Origin: UBA685 sp049890115 | Lineage (GTDB): Bacteria; Pseudomonadota; Alphaproteobacteria; Puniceispirillales; Puniceispirillaceae | Reading direction: 5' to 3' | Assembly (NCBI GenBank): GCA_049890115.1 | Contig: JBMHCC010000002.1 | Coordinates: 62,001-126,000, forward strand | Length of the DNA stretch: 64,000 bases | Shown here: positions 1 through 9,435 of the stretch, piece after piece | Numbering within the stretch: the first letter of the stretch is position 1 | Layout: every line of letters begins with the position of its first letter | Position numbers and translations under genes: made by a program | The notes under the pieces: model-generated | Seen by the model: the letters and a program-made list of their open reading frames with translations, nothing else | The model's database searches: none | What the model was told of the DNA's origin: nothing

Positions 1-991
1 CCTGATAAGCAGCTAGGCCAAGCAAATATAATGCGCGTGGCTCTTGCGGATCTTGCGTTAGAATATCTTGGATGATGGTGCGCGCTGGCAAGGTGACAAG
101 ACCATCTGCTTGTCGTGCGAGCGCCTCTGCCATCATGGAGCGGATAGCTAGATTATTATCAGTTAGCGCTAACGCTTTTGTCAGTGCCTGTTGTTCAATC
201 TCAAATTCATTCGCAGAAGCAGCTGCCATTGCCAATGATAATTGTGCTTCAACAGAAGAAGGATTATCTGATGCTGCCTGAATGGCTTGTGTTAATCGTG
301 CTTTATCTTGGGTTTGTTGGCGTGCTATCTCAGCTGCTGCATTCTCTTTTTCAACCTGCCTTTGTGCAAGCGGCTGTGCTGTTAAATCAGGGCTGCCAAG
401 CTGGCTGTAAATCACAAAGCTGACAGCGATAATAGCAGCAACACCACCAACCAGATAAAGCTGACTTATCTGAGCTGTCTTTTTGCTAACAAATTGTGCT
501 TCATCATTATTGTCATCATCTGTGATGGCAGGAATTTGTGATGCTGTCTCATCTGATAGCCCGCTATCATCATCATTATCATCATTATTTTGACGCCGAT
601 AGATAACTAACAAAATAAGCCCGAAAGCTATGATAATGAAAGGCGTTGCCCATAGCGCATAGGTTTGTGTTGTGACCGGCGGATTGAGCAAAATATAGTC
701 ACCATAACGCTGGCGCAGAGCGTCTAAAATAGCATCATCATCATCGCCAGCGACGAGCAATTCACGTACCTGACGGCGCAAATCAACCGCTAGATCAGCA
801 TCTGAATCATCAATCGATTGGTTCTGACAAACAAGGCATCGCAACTGGGCAGATAAATCACGCGCCCTTTGTTCCAGCTGTGGGTCTGATAATTGTTCTT
901 CTGGACTGATCGCTGCAACAGGTGTGCTAATCGCTAGCGCAAGGCTAATAATGATACACCATCTGGCGATAATGTTCCCTTTAACCATCAT
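1..991 (-). CDS. ccmH: CcmH-CcmI fusion, cytochrome c maturation (partial, runs off left edge)
   Basis: The frame is open from position 991 to the window edge. It begins with a signal peptide and a periplasmic CcmH domain carrying the heme-ligation redox motif LRCLVCQNQS, then a transmembrane segment. After an acidic linker rich in Asp and Asn comes a second transmembrane segment, followed by a helical repeat region (residues about 230-330) typical of the CcmI/CycH TPR chaperone that binds apocytochrome c. CcmH and CcmI are separate genes in many alphaproteobacteria but fused in E. coli. Here no stop or start separates them. The ATG at 991 overlaps the ccmG stop by 4 nt (ATGA); a second ATG follows directly at 988. 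The C-terminus lies outside the window. Confidence 0.88.
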   Translation of the reverse strand, partial: MMVKGNIIARWCIIISLALAISTPVAAISPEEQLSDPQLEQRARDLSAQLRCLVCQNQSIDDSDADLAVDLRRQVRELLVAGDDDDAILDALRQRYGDYILLNPPVTTQTYALWATPFIIIAFGLILLVIYRRQNNDDNDDDSGLSDETASQIPAITDDDNNDEAQFVSKKTAQISQLYLVGGVAAIIAVSFVIYSQLGSPDLTAQPLAQRQVEKENAAAEIARQQTQDKARLTQAIQAASDNPSSVEAQLSLAMAAASANEFEIEQQALTKALALTDNNLAIRSMMAEALARQADGLVTLPARTIIQDILTQDPQEPRALYLLGLAAYQ

Positions 992-1542
992 TTCAAATCC
1001 TGCAAAGCTGGCCTGATGATATCTGTTAACACCTCTTTAAAAATGGGGCCAGCATGCCGCACAATGATTGTGCCGTCACCATCAATGACAAAGGTTTCAG
1101 GAACGCCATAAACACCCCATTCAATCGCTGTTCGGCCATCATAATCCATCCACAGAGCACTGTAGGGATTGCCAAATTGCTCTAGAAACTGGCTGGTATC
1201 ATCCAGCTTATCCTTGTAGGCAATGCCAATGATTGGCACATCTTCTGCTAATAGCGCAAGCGCAGGTGCTTCAGCTTTGCATGGCGCACACCAGCTTGCC
1301 ATAAAATTGACCAATATCGGCTGACCTTGGAATGCCTCAATGGTTTTGGCTAAGTCTGGCTGATAGGCAGTTGCTGGCAGAGCAGGTGCCTTTTGGCCAA
1401 TCAAAACCGATGGCAGCTGTTCTTGATTGCGTGTGCCAGATAAATTGCCATAAAGCCCAATAGCTGAAATGATAGCGAGGCCTAAAAATGCGATTATGGG
1501 CAAAATAAAGGGCAGTTTTTTCAAAAGTGATTTTTGTGCCAT
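988..1542 (-). CDS. ccmG: Thiol:disulfide interchange protein CcmG (DsbE/CycY)
   Basis: This membrane-anchored periplasmic thioredoxin-like protein of 184 aa reduces apocytochrome c cysteines, or CcmH, before heme attachment. An N-terminal membrane anchor lies at about residues 11-31, and the redox motif WCAPC (C85, C88) sits in a thioredoxin fold. The later segment GVYGVPETFVID has the cis-Pro loop expected of the family. It lies 15 nt downstream of ccmF and overlaps ccmH by 4 nt, so the four ccm genes form one minus-strand operon. Length is normal for the family. Confidence 0.95.
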   Translation of the reverse strand: MAQKSLLKKLPFILPIIAFLGLAIISAIGLYGNLSGTRNQEQLPSVLIGQKAPALPATAYQPDLAKTIEAFQGQPILVNFMASWCAPCKAEAPALALLAEDVPIIGIAYKDKLDDTSQFLEQFGNPYSALWMDYDGRTAIEWGVYGVPETFVIDGDGTIIVRHAGPIFKEVLTDIIRPALQDLK

Positions 1543-1557
1543 GATGATAAAGCCTGT

Positions 1558-3537
1558 CTATGCTGACCTTAGGCCAGTCTTTGCTGTTGGCGCAGATTGC
1601 CTGCCAGCAAATGCCAATATGCCGCCAAATGCCATAATAACAGCACCACCCCAAATCCAGCTTACAAGCGGTTTGTGATATAACCGAAGCGCATAACCAG
1701 TTTCATCATTGCCATCACCAAGCACAGCATAATCATCACCTGAAAAGCGCGGGCGAATAGCGGCTTCTGTTGTGGTTTGCCGTTCTGCTGGATAAAATCT
1801 CTTTTCTGGTGTCATTAGGGCAATCACGTTGCCATCTTGGGTTTCAAGCTGCAGCACAGCTGTTTGTGTTGTGTAATTTGGCCCTTGTCTGTTTTCCACA
1901 CCAAGCAAGCGATATTGCCTATCATCAAGCATGATAACCTCACCTGGTTTAACACGCACAGTTGCTTCAGTGCGTGCCAGCCCATCACCAAGTGCCCCTG
2001 CCAGAAAAACAGCCATGCCGATATGACCTAACCAAATGCCCCAGATAGGCAAGCCAAGCTGTTTCAGGCGGCTTGTTAATTTGGCAGGCTGATGAAATTT
2101 TAGCCGTGATTGTAATTCAGATGCCAGCGCACAAATAAGCCATCCTAATAGGCCGAGCCCTGCCAATGCTGATGCCGATAACCAGGATGATGTGATAAGC
2201 AATCCTGCTAGCATAGCTAATGCCGCGCCAGCACCTGCCATCATCAGAACAAAACGGCTATGGCGCATCACCCCTTTTTGCCAAACCAGCACTGGTGCCA
2301 CCCCCATGCCGATTATCGCAAATGCCATAACAGGGTTAAAGGTCGCATCAAAATAAGGTGGGCCAACGGTAATACGTGCGCCTGTGAATAATTCCAGACC
2401 AAGGGGATAGAATGTGCCAAGCAGCACAATCGCAGTCGCAATTAATAAAATAAAATTATTGATGACAAGGCCGGTATCACGGCTAATTAGCTGGCTGTCA
2501 TTCTGGCTGACTAATTGCGGGCCGCGCCATGCAAATAATAATAATGGGATGCCGATTGAGATAACTAAAATAGCGAGGATGAAGACACCGCGTGCTGGAT
2601 CAGAGGCAAAGCTGTGAACAGATGTCAGCAAGCCTGATCGCACAATAAAGGTGCCAAGCAGCGATAGTGAAAAGGCGATAATCGCAAGCAAGATAGTCCA
2701 GCTTTTTAACTGCCCTCTTTTGGCCACCACCAGCACAGAATGAATTAAAGCTGTTGCAGCAAGCCATGGCATTAATGAGGCATTTTCGACAGGATCCCAG
2801 AACCACCATCCGCCCCAACCAAGCTCATAATACGCCCACCAGCTGCCAAGAGCGATGCCAAGGGTCAGCGCACACCAAGCCGAAAGTGCCCAAGGACGCA
2901 TCCAGATGCCCCATTCTTTGGTTACGCGCCCATCTATCAAGCCAGCAACCGCAAATGAAAATGCCATAGACAGGCCAACATAGCCTAAATACAACATAGG
3001 CGGATGAAGCGCGAGACCGACATCTTGCAGCACAGGGTTGAGACCATTTCCTTCAAGAGGGGCAATAGCAAGGCGTTCAAATGGGTTTGATGTTAACAGG
3101 CTAAACAGCAAGAATGACAAAGAAATGCTGGCCTGGACTGCCAGAATAAGGACAGCCAAGCGGGCTGGCAGCTTGTGGTTTGTCATGGCAAAAACAGCGC
3201 CAAATACCATCAAAATCACAATCCATAATAAGAGCGAGCCTTCATGATTGCCCCAACTGCCAGATATTTTGTAAATGAGCGGCTTTAGCGAATGTGAATG
3301 CTGTGCCACAAGTGCTACTGAAAAATCAGATGTCACAAATGAATATAGCAGCGTGCCAAAGGCGATGAATATTAGCGCAGCAGCTCCTATCTGCAGGGCG
3401 TTCGCTATGCCCAATAGGCTGGCAAATGGCTGTCCCGTAAGACGCAATAGCGGCAGGCTCATCTGACAGGCAGATGCCACAAGCGCGATGATACAGGCAA
3501 AATGGCCAATTTCGGCAGGCGCAAAAATACCGGTCAT
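1558..3537 (-). CDS. ccmF: Heme lyase subunit CcmF
   Basis: CcmF is the integral membrane core of the system I cytochrome c heme lyase. It takes heme from holo-CcmE and, with CcmH/CcmI, ligates it to CXXCH motifs. The protein has 659 aa with many hydrophobic segments. The tryptophan-rich WWD heme-handling motif WGGWWFWDPVEN is at residues 241-252, and conserved histidines lie nearby (for example ALHPPMLYLGY). Near the C-terminus is a large periplasmic loop and a last transmembrane helix. Its ATG overlaps the ccmE stop by 4 nt. Length matches the family. Confidence 0.97.
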   Translation of the reverse strand: MTGIFAPAEIGHFACIIALVASACQMSLPLLRLTGQPFASLLGIANALQIGAAALIFIAFGTLLYSFVTSDFSVALVAQHSHSLKPLIYKISGSWGNHEGSLLLWIVILMVFGAVFAMTNHKLPARLAVLILAVQASISLSFLLFSLLTSNPFERLAIAPLEGNGLNPVLQDVGLALHPPMLYLGYVGLSMAFSFAVAGLIDGRVTKEWGIWMRPWALSAWCALTLGIALGSWWAYYELGWGGWWFWDPVENASLMPWLAATALIHSVLVVAKRGQLKSWTILLAIIAFSLSLLGTFIVRSGLLTSVHSFASDPARGVFILAILVISIGIPLLLFAWRGPQLVSQNDSQLISRDTGLVINNFILLIATAIVLLGTFYPLGLELFTGARITVGPPYFDATFNPVMAFAIIGMGVAPVLVWQKGVMRHSRFVLMMAGAGAALAMLAGLLITSSWLSASALAGLGLLGWLICALASELQSRLKFHQPAKLTSRLKQLGLPIWGIWLGHIGMAVFLAGALGDGLARTEATVRVKPGEVIMLDDRQYRLLGVENRQGPNYTTQTAVLQLETQDGNVIALMTPEKRFYPAERQTTTEAAIRPRFSGDDYAVLGDGNDETGYALRLYHKPLVSWIWGGAVIMAFGGILAFAGRQSAPTAKTGLRSA

Positions 3538-3968
3538 TGTGCATTATCTCCCTGCCAGACACCTTGTTCTTTCAGGCTTTCAGCAATTTCGCGCGGGATA
3601 TAATTTTCATCATGTTTGGCAAGCACAATATCAGCCACAAAAACAGCCTTCTCAAACCGGCCTTCAACAACCACACCTTGACCTTCTCTAAACAGATCTG
3701 GCAATGCGCCATCATAGCGGATGGCTAATTCTGCTGTCTCATCTGTAATGGCGAAATGCGCAAGCGTACCATCAATGCGCACTGACCCATCAGCCACAAG
3801 GCCGCCAATACGCAGTCTTTTTGCATCTCTTTGTGCCTCTGTTAGCTCAGAGGGAGTGAAGAAAAATACGATATTATCGCGCAAAGCCGCACTAGCCAGC
3901 CAGACAGCTAATCCCAAGATTGCCGCTGCAGCACATACAATGAAAAGGCGCCTTGATTTAGCCGTCAT
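3534..3968 (-). CDS. ccmE: Heme chaperone CcmE
   Basis: CcmE is a periplasmic, membrane-anchored chaperone that binds heme covalently and passes it to CcmF. The 144-aa product has an N-terminal transmembrane anchor (about residues 9-29) and an OB-fold-like beta domain. The heme-binding histidine is H119 in the motif LAKHDENY, the canonical HXXXY arrangement. It is the first gene of the ccmE-F-G-H operon in this window. ccmABCD, needed for heme loading, are not here and must lie elsewhere. Confidence 0.96.
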   Translation of the reverse strand: MTAKSRRLFIVCAAAAILGLAVWLASAALRDNIVFFFTPSELTEAQRDAKRLRIGGLVADGSVRIDGTLAHFAITDETAELAIRYDGALPDLFREGQGVVVEGRFEKAVFVADIVLAKHDENYIPREIAESLKEQGVWQGDNAQ

Positions 3969-4636
3969 TCATTTCCCTTTTGCTCACTTATCATATTTTT
4001 ATCTAGCCAGCTATCACGCTTGCTATGGTGCGGTCTTCTTCATAGCGGAATATCATGTTTTTTTCAAAATGATTAAGCCGTCATAGCACCGTTTTTTCAT
4101 GTCTTCGTGCCGCTCTTGCCTTATCCTATAGAATCACAATGATCGCCGTGGTTGGGGCAATAATAATGCGGCGCAATGTTGCTTTATTGGTCGCTTGTAA
4201 ACATAGTTTTTAACAGCGCATAAAACAGCTTTATCTTTTGCATATTGTGAAAAATATATCGTTACTATCTGGCACAATTTTGTCCCAAACAAGGCTGGTT
4301 TACGCGGTGGTTGGCCGTTCATAATTTTTGCCTGTTTGCCAAAGACTGTAAGAGCAAACGCATCGGCGAGCCGGTCAATCATCTCATCACTAAGATAGGG
4401 AACAGCAAAGCCCTTCAGTGCCATAAATTGACTAAAAAAGATACGGGGGAAAAGTTCTGAAAAAAGAAGGTGGCACAAAAATGGAAATTGTTTTCGCATT
4501 ATGGAAATAGTGATAAATTTTGTTAAGAAAGACTTTTTCACCATGTTTTTTTTGAAGAAACTTTGCAAAGCTTAAAAAAACACTATTTCAAAACCGTCAT
4601 TCGTTATTGGGAATGATGTATCATTGGAGGAAACAA
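3969..4636. other. 668-bp region without a convincing gene
   Basis: This AT-rich stretch separates the divergent ccm operon and the TAXI-TRAP gene. A minus-strand open frame of 144 codons (4134-4568) exists. Its translation starts with a low-complexity, Lys/Phe-rich stretch and ends in low-complexity residues, it has no good ribosome site, and I recognise no family. The middle part (roughly 4240-4430) looks somewhat more protein-like, so a decayed or lineage-specific gene is possible. No tRNA or clear terminator was seen. It should also hold the promoters for both flanking operons. Confidence 0.5.
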
Positions 4637-5638
4637 ATGAAAAAACTTGGAATTGCCGCACTTGCTGCTGTTGCAATGACAGCTTTATCAGCTATGCCTG
4701 TTAAGGCTGACAATGCTGATTATGTGCTAAACACAGCATCAACTGGTGGAACATACCACCCTGTGGGTACAGCGATTGCCACCTTGTCAAAGGTAAAGCT
4801 TTTGCCAAAACAGAAATTCTCGCTGACAGCCGTTAATTCAGCTGGTTCAGGTGCGAATGTTCAGGCGCTTGGTGCTGGCACAGCTGATTTTGCGATTTTG
4901 CAGGGTCTGTTTGGCTCTTATGCTGCCACTGGCACAGGGCCGATTTCAGAGCCTCAGGAAAATCTGCGCTCTGTGACTATGCTGTGGCAGAATGTGGAAC
5001 AGTTCCTTGTCGCAGCTGATGCAGCAAAGACAGGCACAGTATCTGATTTGCTTGACATGAAAGGCAAGTCAGCTGGTATGGGCAAGCAGAATTCAGGCAC
5101 GATTGGCTCAAACAGAGTGCTGTTAAATGGTCTTGGCCTTGATATGGATAATGATTTCACGCTGGTCTATGCTGGTTATGGCCCAACAGCTGATGCGATG
5201 GCGAATGGCCAGATTTCAGCAGCTGGTATCCCATCAGGCCCACCAACTGGTGCGATTGTAAAGCTGATGGCTGCTAATCAGGGCAAATTTACAATTTTGG
5301 ACGTCACAGCTGAACAAGGCAAGATGATGGATGGTGGCCGTAATTTGTGGGTACCATACACAATTTCAGCAGGCACTTATCCAGGTCAGGATAAAGACAT
5401 TAACACAATCGCTCAGCCAAACTTCTTGGCAGTGAATGCGGATGTGGATGAAAACCATGTCTATCTTTTGACAAAGACAATGTATGAAAACCTGCCATTC
5501 TTGCAGGCCATTCATCCAGCAACAAAGGCTATGGCTGTCGAAAAAGCAATGGCAGGCTTGCCAGTGCCACTGCATCCTGGTGCCATGCGTTATTACGAAG
5601 AAGTTGGTCTGGAAATTCCAGCTCACCTGAAGAAATAA
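4637..5638 (+). CDS. TRAP transporter solute-binding protein, TAXI family
   Basis: This periplasmic binding protein of a TRAP (sodium-coupled) transporter has 333 aa. Its signal peptide is MKKLGIAALAAVAMTALSA with likely cleavage near VKA-DN. The mature N-terminus carries TASTGGTYHPVG, the hallmark of the TAXI branch of TRAP receptors, followed by the typical G-A-G-ANV region. The start at 4637 is chosen over an upstream in-frame ATG at 4607 because GGAGG (4626-4630) is correctly spaced before it. It is followed by a terminator-like hairpin and then by its permease. The substrate is not predictable; characterised TAXI proteins include glutamate-type and other carboxylate binders. Confidence 0.93.
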   Translation: MKKLGIAALAAVAMTALSAMPVKADNADYVLNTASTGGTYHPVGTAIATLSKVKLLPKQKFSLTAVNSAGSGANVQALGAGTADFAILQGLFGSYAATGTGPISEPQENLRSVTMLWQNVEQFLVAADAAKTGTVSDLLDMKGKSAGMGKQNSGTIGSNRVLLNGLGLDMDNDFTLVYAGYGPTADAMANGQISAAGIPSGPPTGAIVKLMAANQGKFTILDVTAEQGKMMDGGRNLWVPYTISAGTYPGQDKDINTIAQPNFLAVNADVDENHVYLLTKTMYENLPFLQAIHPATKAMAVEKAMAGLPVPLHPGAMRYYEEVGLEIPAHLKK

Positions 5639-5649
5639 CGATAATCATG

Positions 5650-5684
5650 ATGGCGGGGTTTTAAAGTAATGCCCCGCCATTTTT
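5650..5684 (+). terminator. Intrinsic terminator between TAXI binding protein and permease
   Basis: A perfect 9-bp stem (5650-5658 with 5672-5680, ATGGCGGGG/CCCCGCCAT) with a 13-nt loop is followed by TTTT. Because the permease follows at 5714, it probably works as a partial terminator that keeps binding-protein mRNA in excess of permease mRNA. Confidence 0.85.
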
Positions 5685-5713
5685 CTTAAGACATTTGTTG
5701 CAAAAGACCTGTT

Positions 5714-7885
5714 ATGGACAAACAAGATAGCCTCTCGCTAACCAGCGCTCTTAGCGAACCGAAAACGGATTGGCGGGCATGGTTATTGACTTGTCTGGCG
5801 GTTGCTTTTGGTATCTGGCACATTTTGACCAATGTGTATTTTATCGAGCCTGGCCGTTGGCAAAATGCGATACATTTTGCTGGTTTCGCTTTTTTTGCAT
5901 CCATTCTATACAGCCCCTTTGCCACATGGCCAAAAACAAGGACGACGTTTTTTATTAGTCTGTTTTATGGCACCTTAATCGCCGCCTCTGCTTTGTGGGT
6001 GGCAGGTGCTGAAAATGCTGTTTATGAGCGTACCCTAGCGGTGACAGGCCAAGGCTGGCAGCTAAATGTGATTGATTGGCTTGCTGGTTTTATTTTGATT
6101 ATTGCTGGCATTGATTTATCACGTCGTGTCTCTGGCTGGGTTATTCCCATTCTAGTGATTTTAGCGCTTTGTTATATTTTATTTCTTGGCAGCCATCTGC
6201 CAGGTATTTTTAGGTCTGCCAGCCTGCCGTTAGATGATGTGATGTTCCGCACACTTTATAATGATGAAGGTCTATTTGGTATTCTGGCCAGCATATCATC
6301 AGCCAATATTACGTTATTTATGATTTTTGGCAGCTTTCTGGTTGTCTCTGGAGCCAGCCATTTTGTCATTGAAGTTGCCAAGATAGTCGCAGGCAGAATC
6401 AAGGGAGGCGCAGCTTTTGTTGCTGTCTTATCATCTGCCTTAACAGGTACGATTTCAGGCTCAGCTGTGGCGAACACTGCATCCACAGGCGTGATTACCA
6501 TTCCCTTGATGAAAGCAAATGGGTTTCGGCCACAATTTGCTGGCGGGGTTGAGGCAGCTGCCTCAACAGGTGGCCAGCTTATGCCGCCAATCATGGGAGC
6601 AGGCGCGTTTGTTATGGCAAGCTATACTGCTATTCCCTATGCCACTATTGTGGCTGTGTCTGTTGTGCCGGCGCTATTATATTTTATGTCAGTTGCCTTT
6701 GTTGTGCGCATCGAAGCGATGAAATATAATGCTGGTGCTGGTGTGGATATGAGCATTGATAAGGCCAAATTATTATCAGGCGGCCTTGTCTTTATCTTGC
6801 CATTGGCAGTGATGATTTGGCTGTTATTATCTGGCGTCATACCAGCCTATGCGGCATGCTGGGCAATTTTGGCTTTGGTGCTCACATCATGGCTAACAAG
6901 CTTGCTCAATAAATTTCTGCCAAAGGGTCTATTTTCGCCTGTCCAGATGGGACCAAAACGAATTGCTGAGGCGCTCGCAACAGGAATTCAATCAGCCATC
7001 ATGCCAGCTATTTTGCTGGTTACAATCGGCATTATGAATAATGCTATTGTCACAAGTGGTGTCGGGAACAGCTTTTCATTGATGATTGCGCAATGGTCAC
7101 AAGGCTCTGTCGTCATAGCGATTATTTTGATTTCACTTGTCTCATTGATATTGGGGATGGGGCTTCCGGTAACAGCTGCTTATATTATTTTGGCAATTTT
7201 GACAGCACCGGCATTAGCAGGCATCCTATCAGATGCGCTGATTGTCGAGCAGTTAATAACAGGCATATCAGACCCTGGTAAATCAGCTTTATTCTTTTTG
7301 GTTGATCATCCCAATGCCTTAAAAGTCGCTGAGGGGATGAGCCGTGCAGAGGCATGGGATTTGATGACTGCTATTCCGTTTGAAATTGCTGTCACCATCA
7401 GGCCTGTTCTAATAGACCCAGCGACTGCCACAACCTATTTATTAATAGCGCATCTTATCATCTTCTGGCTTAGTCAGGATTCCAATGTCACCCCGCCTGT
7501 TTGTCTGGCAGCCTTTACCGGTGCGGCGATTGCGGGATCACGGCCGATGGCAACTGGTTTTGAAAGCTGGAAAATTGCCAAAGGCCTTTATATTGTGCCA
7601 TTGCTTTTTGCCTATACACCGCTGATTTCAGGTGAGTTTATGGAGGTAATCCAGATTGGATTTTTCGCGCTATTTGGTATTTATGCCATTAACAGCATTA
7701 TCCAATTTTATAGTGAAGGGCCGATTGGTCTGATTGATGTCGGGTTGCTGGTCGCTGCTAGCATCTTATCATTCTGGCCATTAATGCTGGTCGCTAATAG
7801 CGTTGGCGCGATTTTGGTATTATTTGTGATGCTGCGCTCACGGCGCAAAGGCCATCAGCAACAAGCCTTGCCGCAATCATCGTGA
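5714..7885 (+). CDS. TRAP transporter fused permease (4TM/12TM)
   Basis: This 723-aa multi-spanning inner-membrane protein contains the small (DctQ-like) and large (DctM-like) TRAP subunits in one chain, the normal form for TAXI systems. The N-terminal hydrophobic segments (about residues 20-140) make up the Q part. The M part begins around residue 190 and includes GTISGSAVANTASTGVITIP and GGQLMPPIMGAGAF, the glycine-rich loops of the transport core. A later repeat has MGLPVTAAYIILA and SNVTPPVCLAAF. Together with the binding protein at 4637 it forms a complete sodium-driven importer. No strong ribosome site precedes the ATG. Confidence 0.95.
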   Translation: MDKQDSLSLTSALSEPKTDWRAWLLTCLAVAFGIWHILTNVYFIEPGRWQNAIHFAGFAFFASILYSPFATWPKTRTTFFISLFYGTLIAASALWVAGAENAVYERTLAVTGQGWQLNVIDWLAGFILIIAGIDLSRRVSGWVIPILVILALCYILFLGSHLPGIFRSASLPLDDVMFRTLYNDEGLFGILASISSANITLFMIFGSFLVVSGASHFVIEVAKIVAGRIKGGAAFVAVLSSALTGTISGSAVANTASTGVITIPLMKANGFRPQFAGGVEAAASTGGQLMPPIMGAGAFVMASYTAIPYATIVAVSVVPALLYFMSVAFVVRIEAMKYNAGAGVDMSIDKAKLLSGGLVFILPLAVMIWLLLSGVIPAYAACWAILALVLTSWLTSLLNKFLPKGLFSPVQMGPKRIAEALATGIQSAIMPAILLVTIGIMNNAIVTSGVGNSFSLMIAQWSQGSVVIAIILISLVSLILGMGLPVTAAYIILAILTAPALAGILSDALIVEQLITGISDPGKSALFFLVDHPNALKVAEGMSRAEAWDLMTAIPFEIAVTIRPVLIDPATATTYLLIAHLIIFWLSQDSNVTPPVCLAAFTGAAIAGSRPMATGFESWKIAKGLYIVPLLFAYTPLISGEFMEVIQIGFFALFGIYAINSIIQFYSEGPIGLIDVGLLVAASILSFWPLMLVANSVGAILVLFVMLRSRRKGHQQQALPQSS

Positions 7886-7905
7886 TGATGGGCAGCTATT
7901 ATAAG

Positions 7906-9291
7906 CTAGCATTCAGGCAAATTAACCGCTAGGCCGCCACGCGATGTTTCCTTGTAGCGTTCATGCATATCAAGGCCTGTTTGACGCATCGTCTCAATGC
8001 AATTATCAAGCGGGATCAGATGTGTGCCATCACCACGCAATGCCAGTGAAGCAGCTGATACAGCTTTAATCGCACCAAGACCATTGCGCTCAATACAAGG
8101 CGCCTGTACGAGACCGCCAACAGGGTCACAAGTCATGCCAAGGTGATGTTCCAACGCGATTTCAGCTGCATTTTCAATCTGCTCATTGGTGCCGCCAAGG
8201 GCTGCACAAAGGCCAGCTGCAGCCATCGCAGAGGCTGAGCCAACTTCGCCCTGGCAGCCAACTTCAGCACCGCTAATTGAGGCATTTGTTTTGATAATCA
8301 TCCCAATCGCTGCAGCGGTTAGCAAGAATGTTGAAATGCCAGCTTCATCACTGCCATGACAATGATCGCGGTAATAGCGAATAACAGCTGGAATAACACC
8401 AGCAGCACCATTGGTCGGTGCTGTGACAACCTGACCGCCGATCGCATTTTCCTCATTTACAGCCATGGCATAAACAGATAGCCAATCATTGGCGATATGC
8501 GGCTGCTGGTCATTGCGATTTACCTCATCATGCAATTTTTCAGCTATTGATTTGGCGCGCCGTTTGACATTAAGGCCACCTGGTAGGGTGCCATCATTAG
8601 CTAAGCCGCGATCCATGCAATTTTCCATCACTTGCCAGATTGAAGCCATGAAATGATCCAAATCATCAGCATTGCGATAGGCTAGCTCATTAGCGCGCTG
8701 CATTTCAGCTATGCTAAGGCCTGATTCATTGCCCATTGCCAACATCTCACCAGCATTGTGAAAGGCAAATGGATGATTTTCAAGCTCATCAACTTCATCT
8801 TGCAGATTCATCTCATCATCACGTTTGATAAAGCCGCCACCGATAGAATAATATATTTCAGAAACTAATAGCTGTTCTGTGTCATCATAAGCAAAAAACT
8901 GCATTCCATTAGTATGGGCTGGCAGCATCACATCATAATCAAAGATTAAATCTGTTTCAGGATCAAAATGCAGCTGACCAAGCTGGCTGTGATTTATGAT
9001 TTTTTGGCTATGTAAATCAGCTTCATAGCGCGCCACCTTTTTGGCATCAAGGCTCGCAGGCTCAAATCCCAAAAGCCCCAGAAAGATGGCTCTATCTGTG
9101 GCATGGCCTTTGCCTGTGAAGGCTAATGATCCATGAATGCTAACGCGAATATGATGAATAGGCTTGCGAAAGTCCTTTTGACGGTCACATAAGGTTTTAA
9201 GAAACCGAAAACCAGCACTCATTGGCCCCATTGTATGAGAGCTTGAAGGGCCCACACCAATTTTGAAAATATCTGAAATACCAACAAACAT
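7906..9291 (-). CDS. sdaA: L-serine ammonia-lyase, iron-sulfur-dependent
   Basis: The enzyme converts L-serine to pyruvate and ammonia using a [4Fe-4S] cluster. The single chain (461 aa from the ATG at 9291) contains the beta domain with KIGVGPSSSHTMGPM near the N-terminus and the alpha domain with cluster cysteines at about C346 (EVGCQGEVGS), C388 (GMTCDPVGG) and C399 (QAPCIERN). This spacing matches the characterised type II enzymes. An in-frame GTG at 9300 is possible but less likely. It faces the TRAP permease convergently and appears to be a single-gene unit. Confidence 0.96.
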   Translation of the reverse strand: MFVGISDIFKIGVGPSSSHTMGPMSAGFRFLKTLCDRQKDFRKPIHHIRVSIHGSLAFTGKGHATDRAIFLGLLGFEPASLDAKKVARYEADLHSQKIINHSQLGQLHFDPETDLIFDYDVMLPAHTNGMQFFAYDDTEQLLVSEIYYSIGGGFIKRDDEMNLQDEVDELENHPFAFHNAGEMLAMGNESGLSIAEMQRANELAYRNADDLDHFMASIWQVMENCMDRGLANDGTLPGGLNVKRRAKSIAEKLHDEVNRNDQQPHIANDWLSVYAMAVNEENAIGGQVVTAPTNGAAGVIPAVIRYYRDHCHGSDEAGISTFLLTAAAIGMIIKTNASISGAEVGCQGEVGSASAMAAAGLCAALGGTNEQIENAAEIALEHHLGMTCDPVGGLVQAPCIERNGLGAIKAVSAASLALRGDGTHLIPLDNCIETMRQTGLDMHERYKETSRGGLAVNLPEC

Positions 9292-9435
9292 GCGTATCAC
9301 ATCACATTATGATTAATAACAACATGATCATGACTTATGCCAGATGACCAAAATGGCCTGAAATTGCCTTTTATCCCCCTTGATGCGTCATTATAAGGCT
9401 ATCTTAAATCTTTTATCCTTGGTTTTTGTGCGTAG

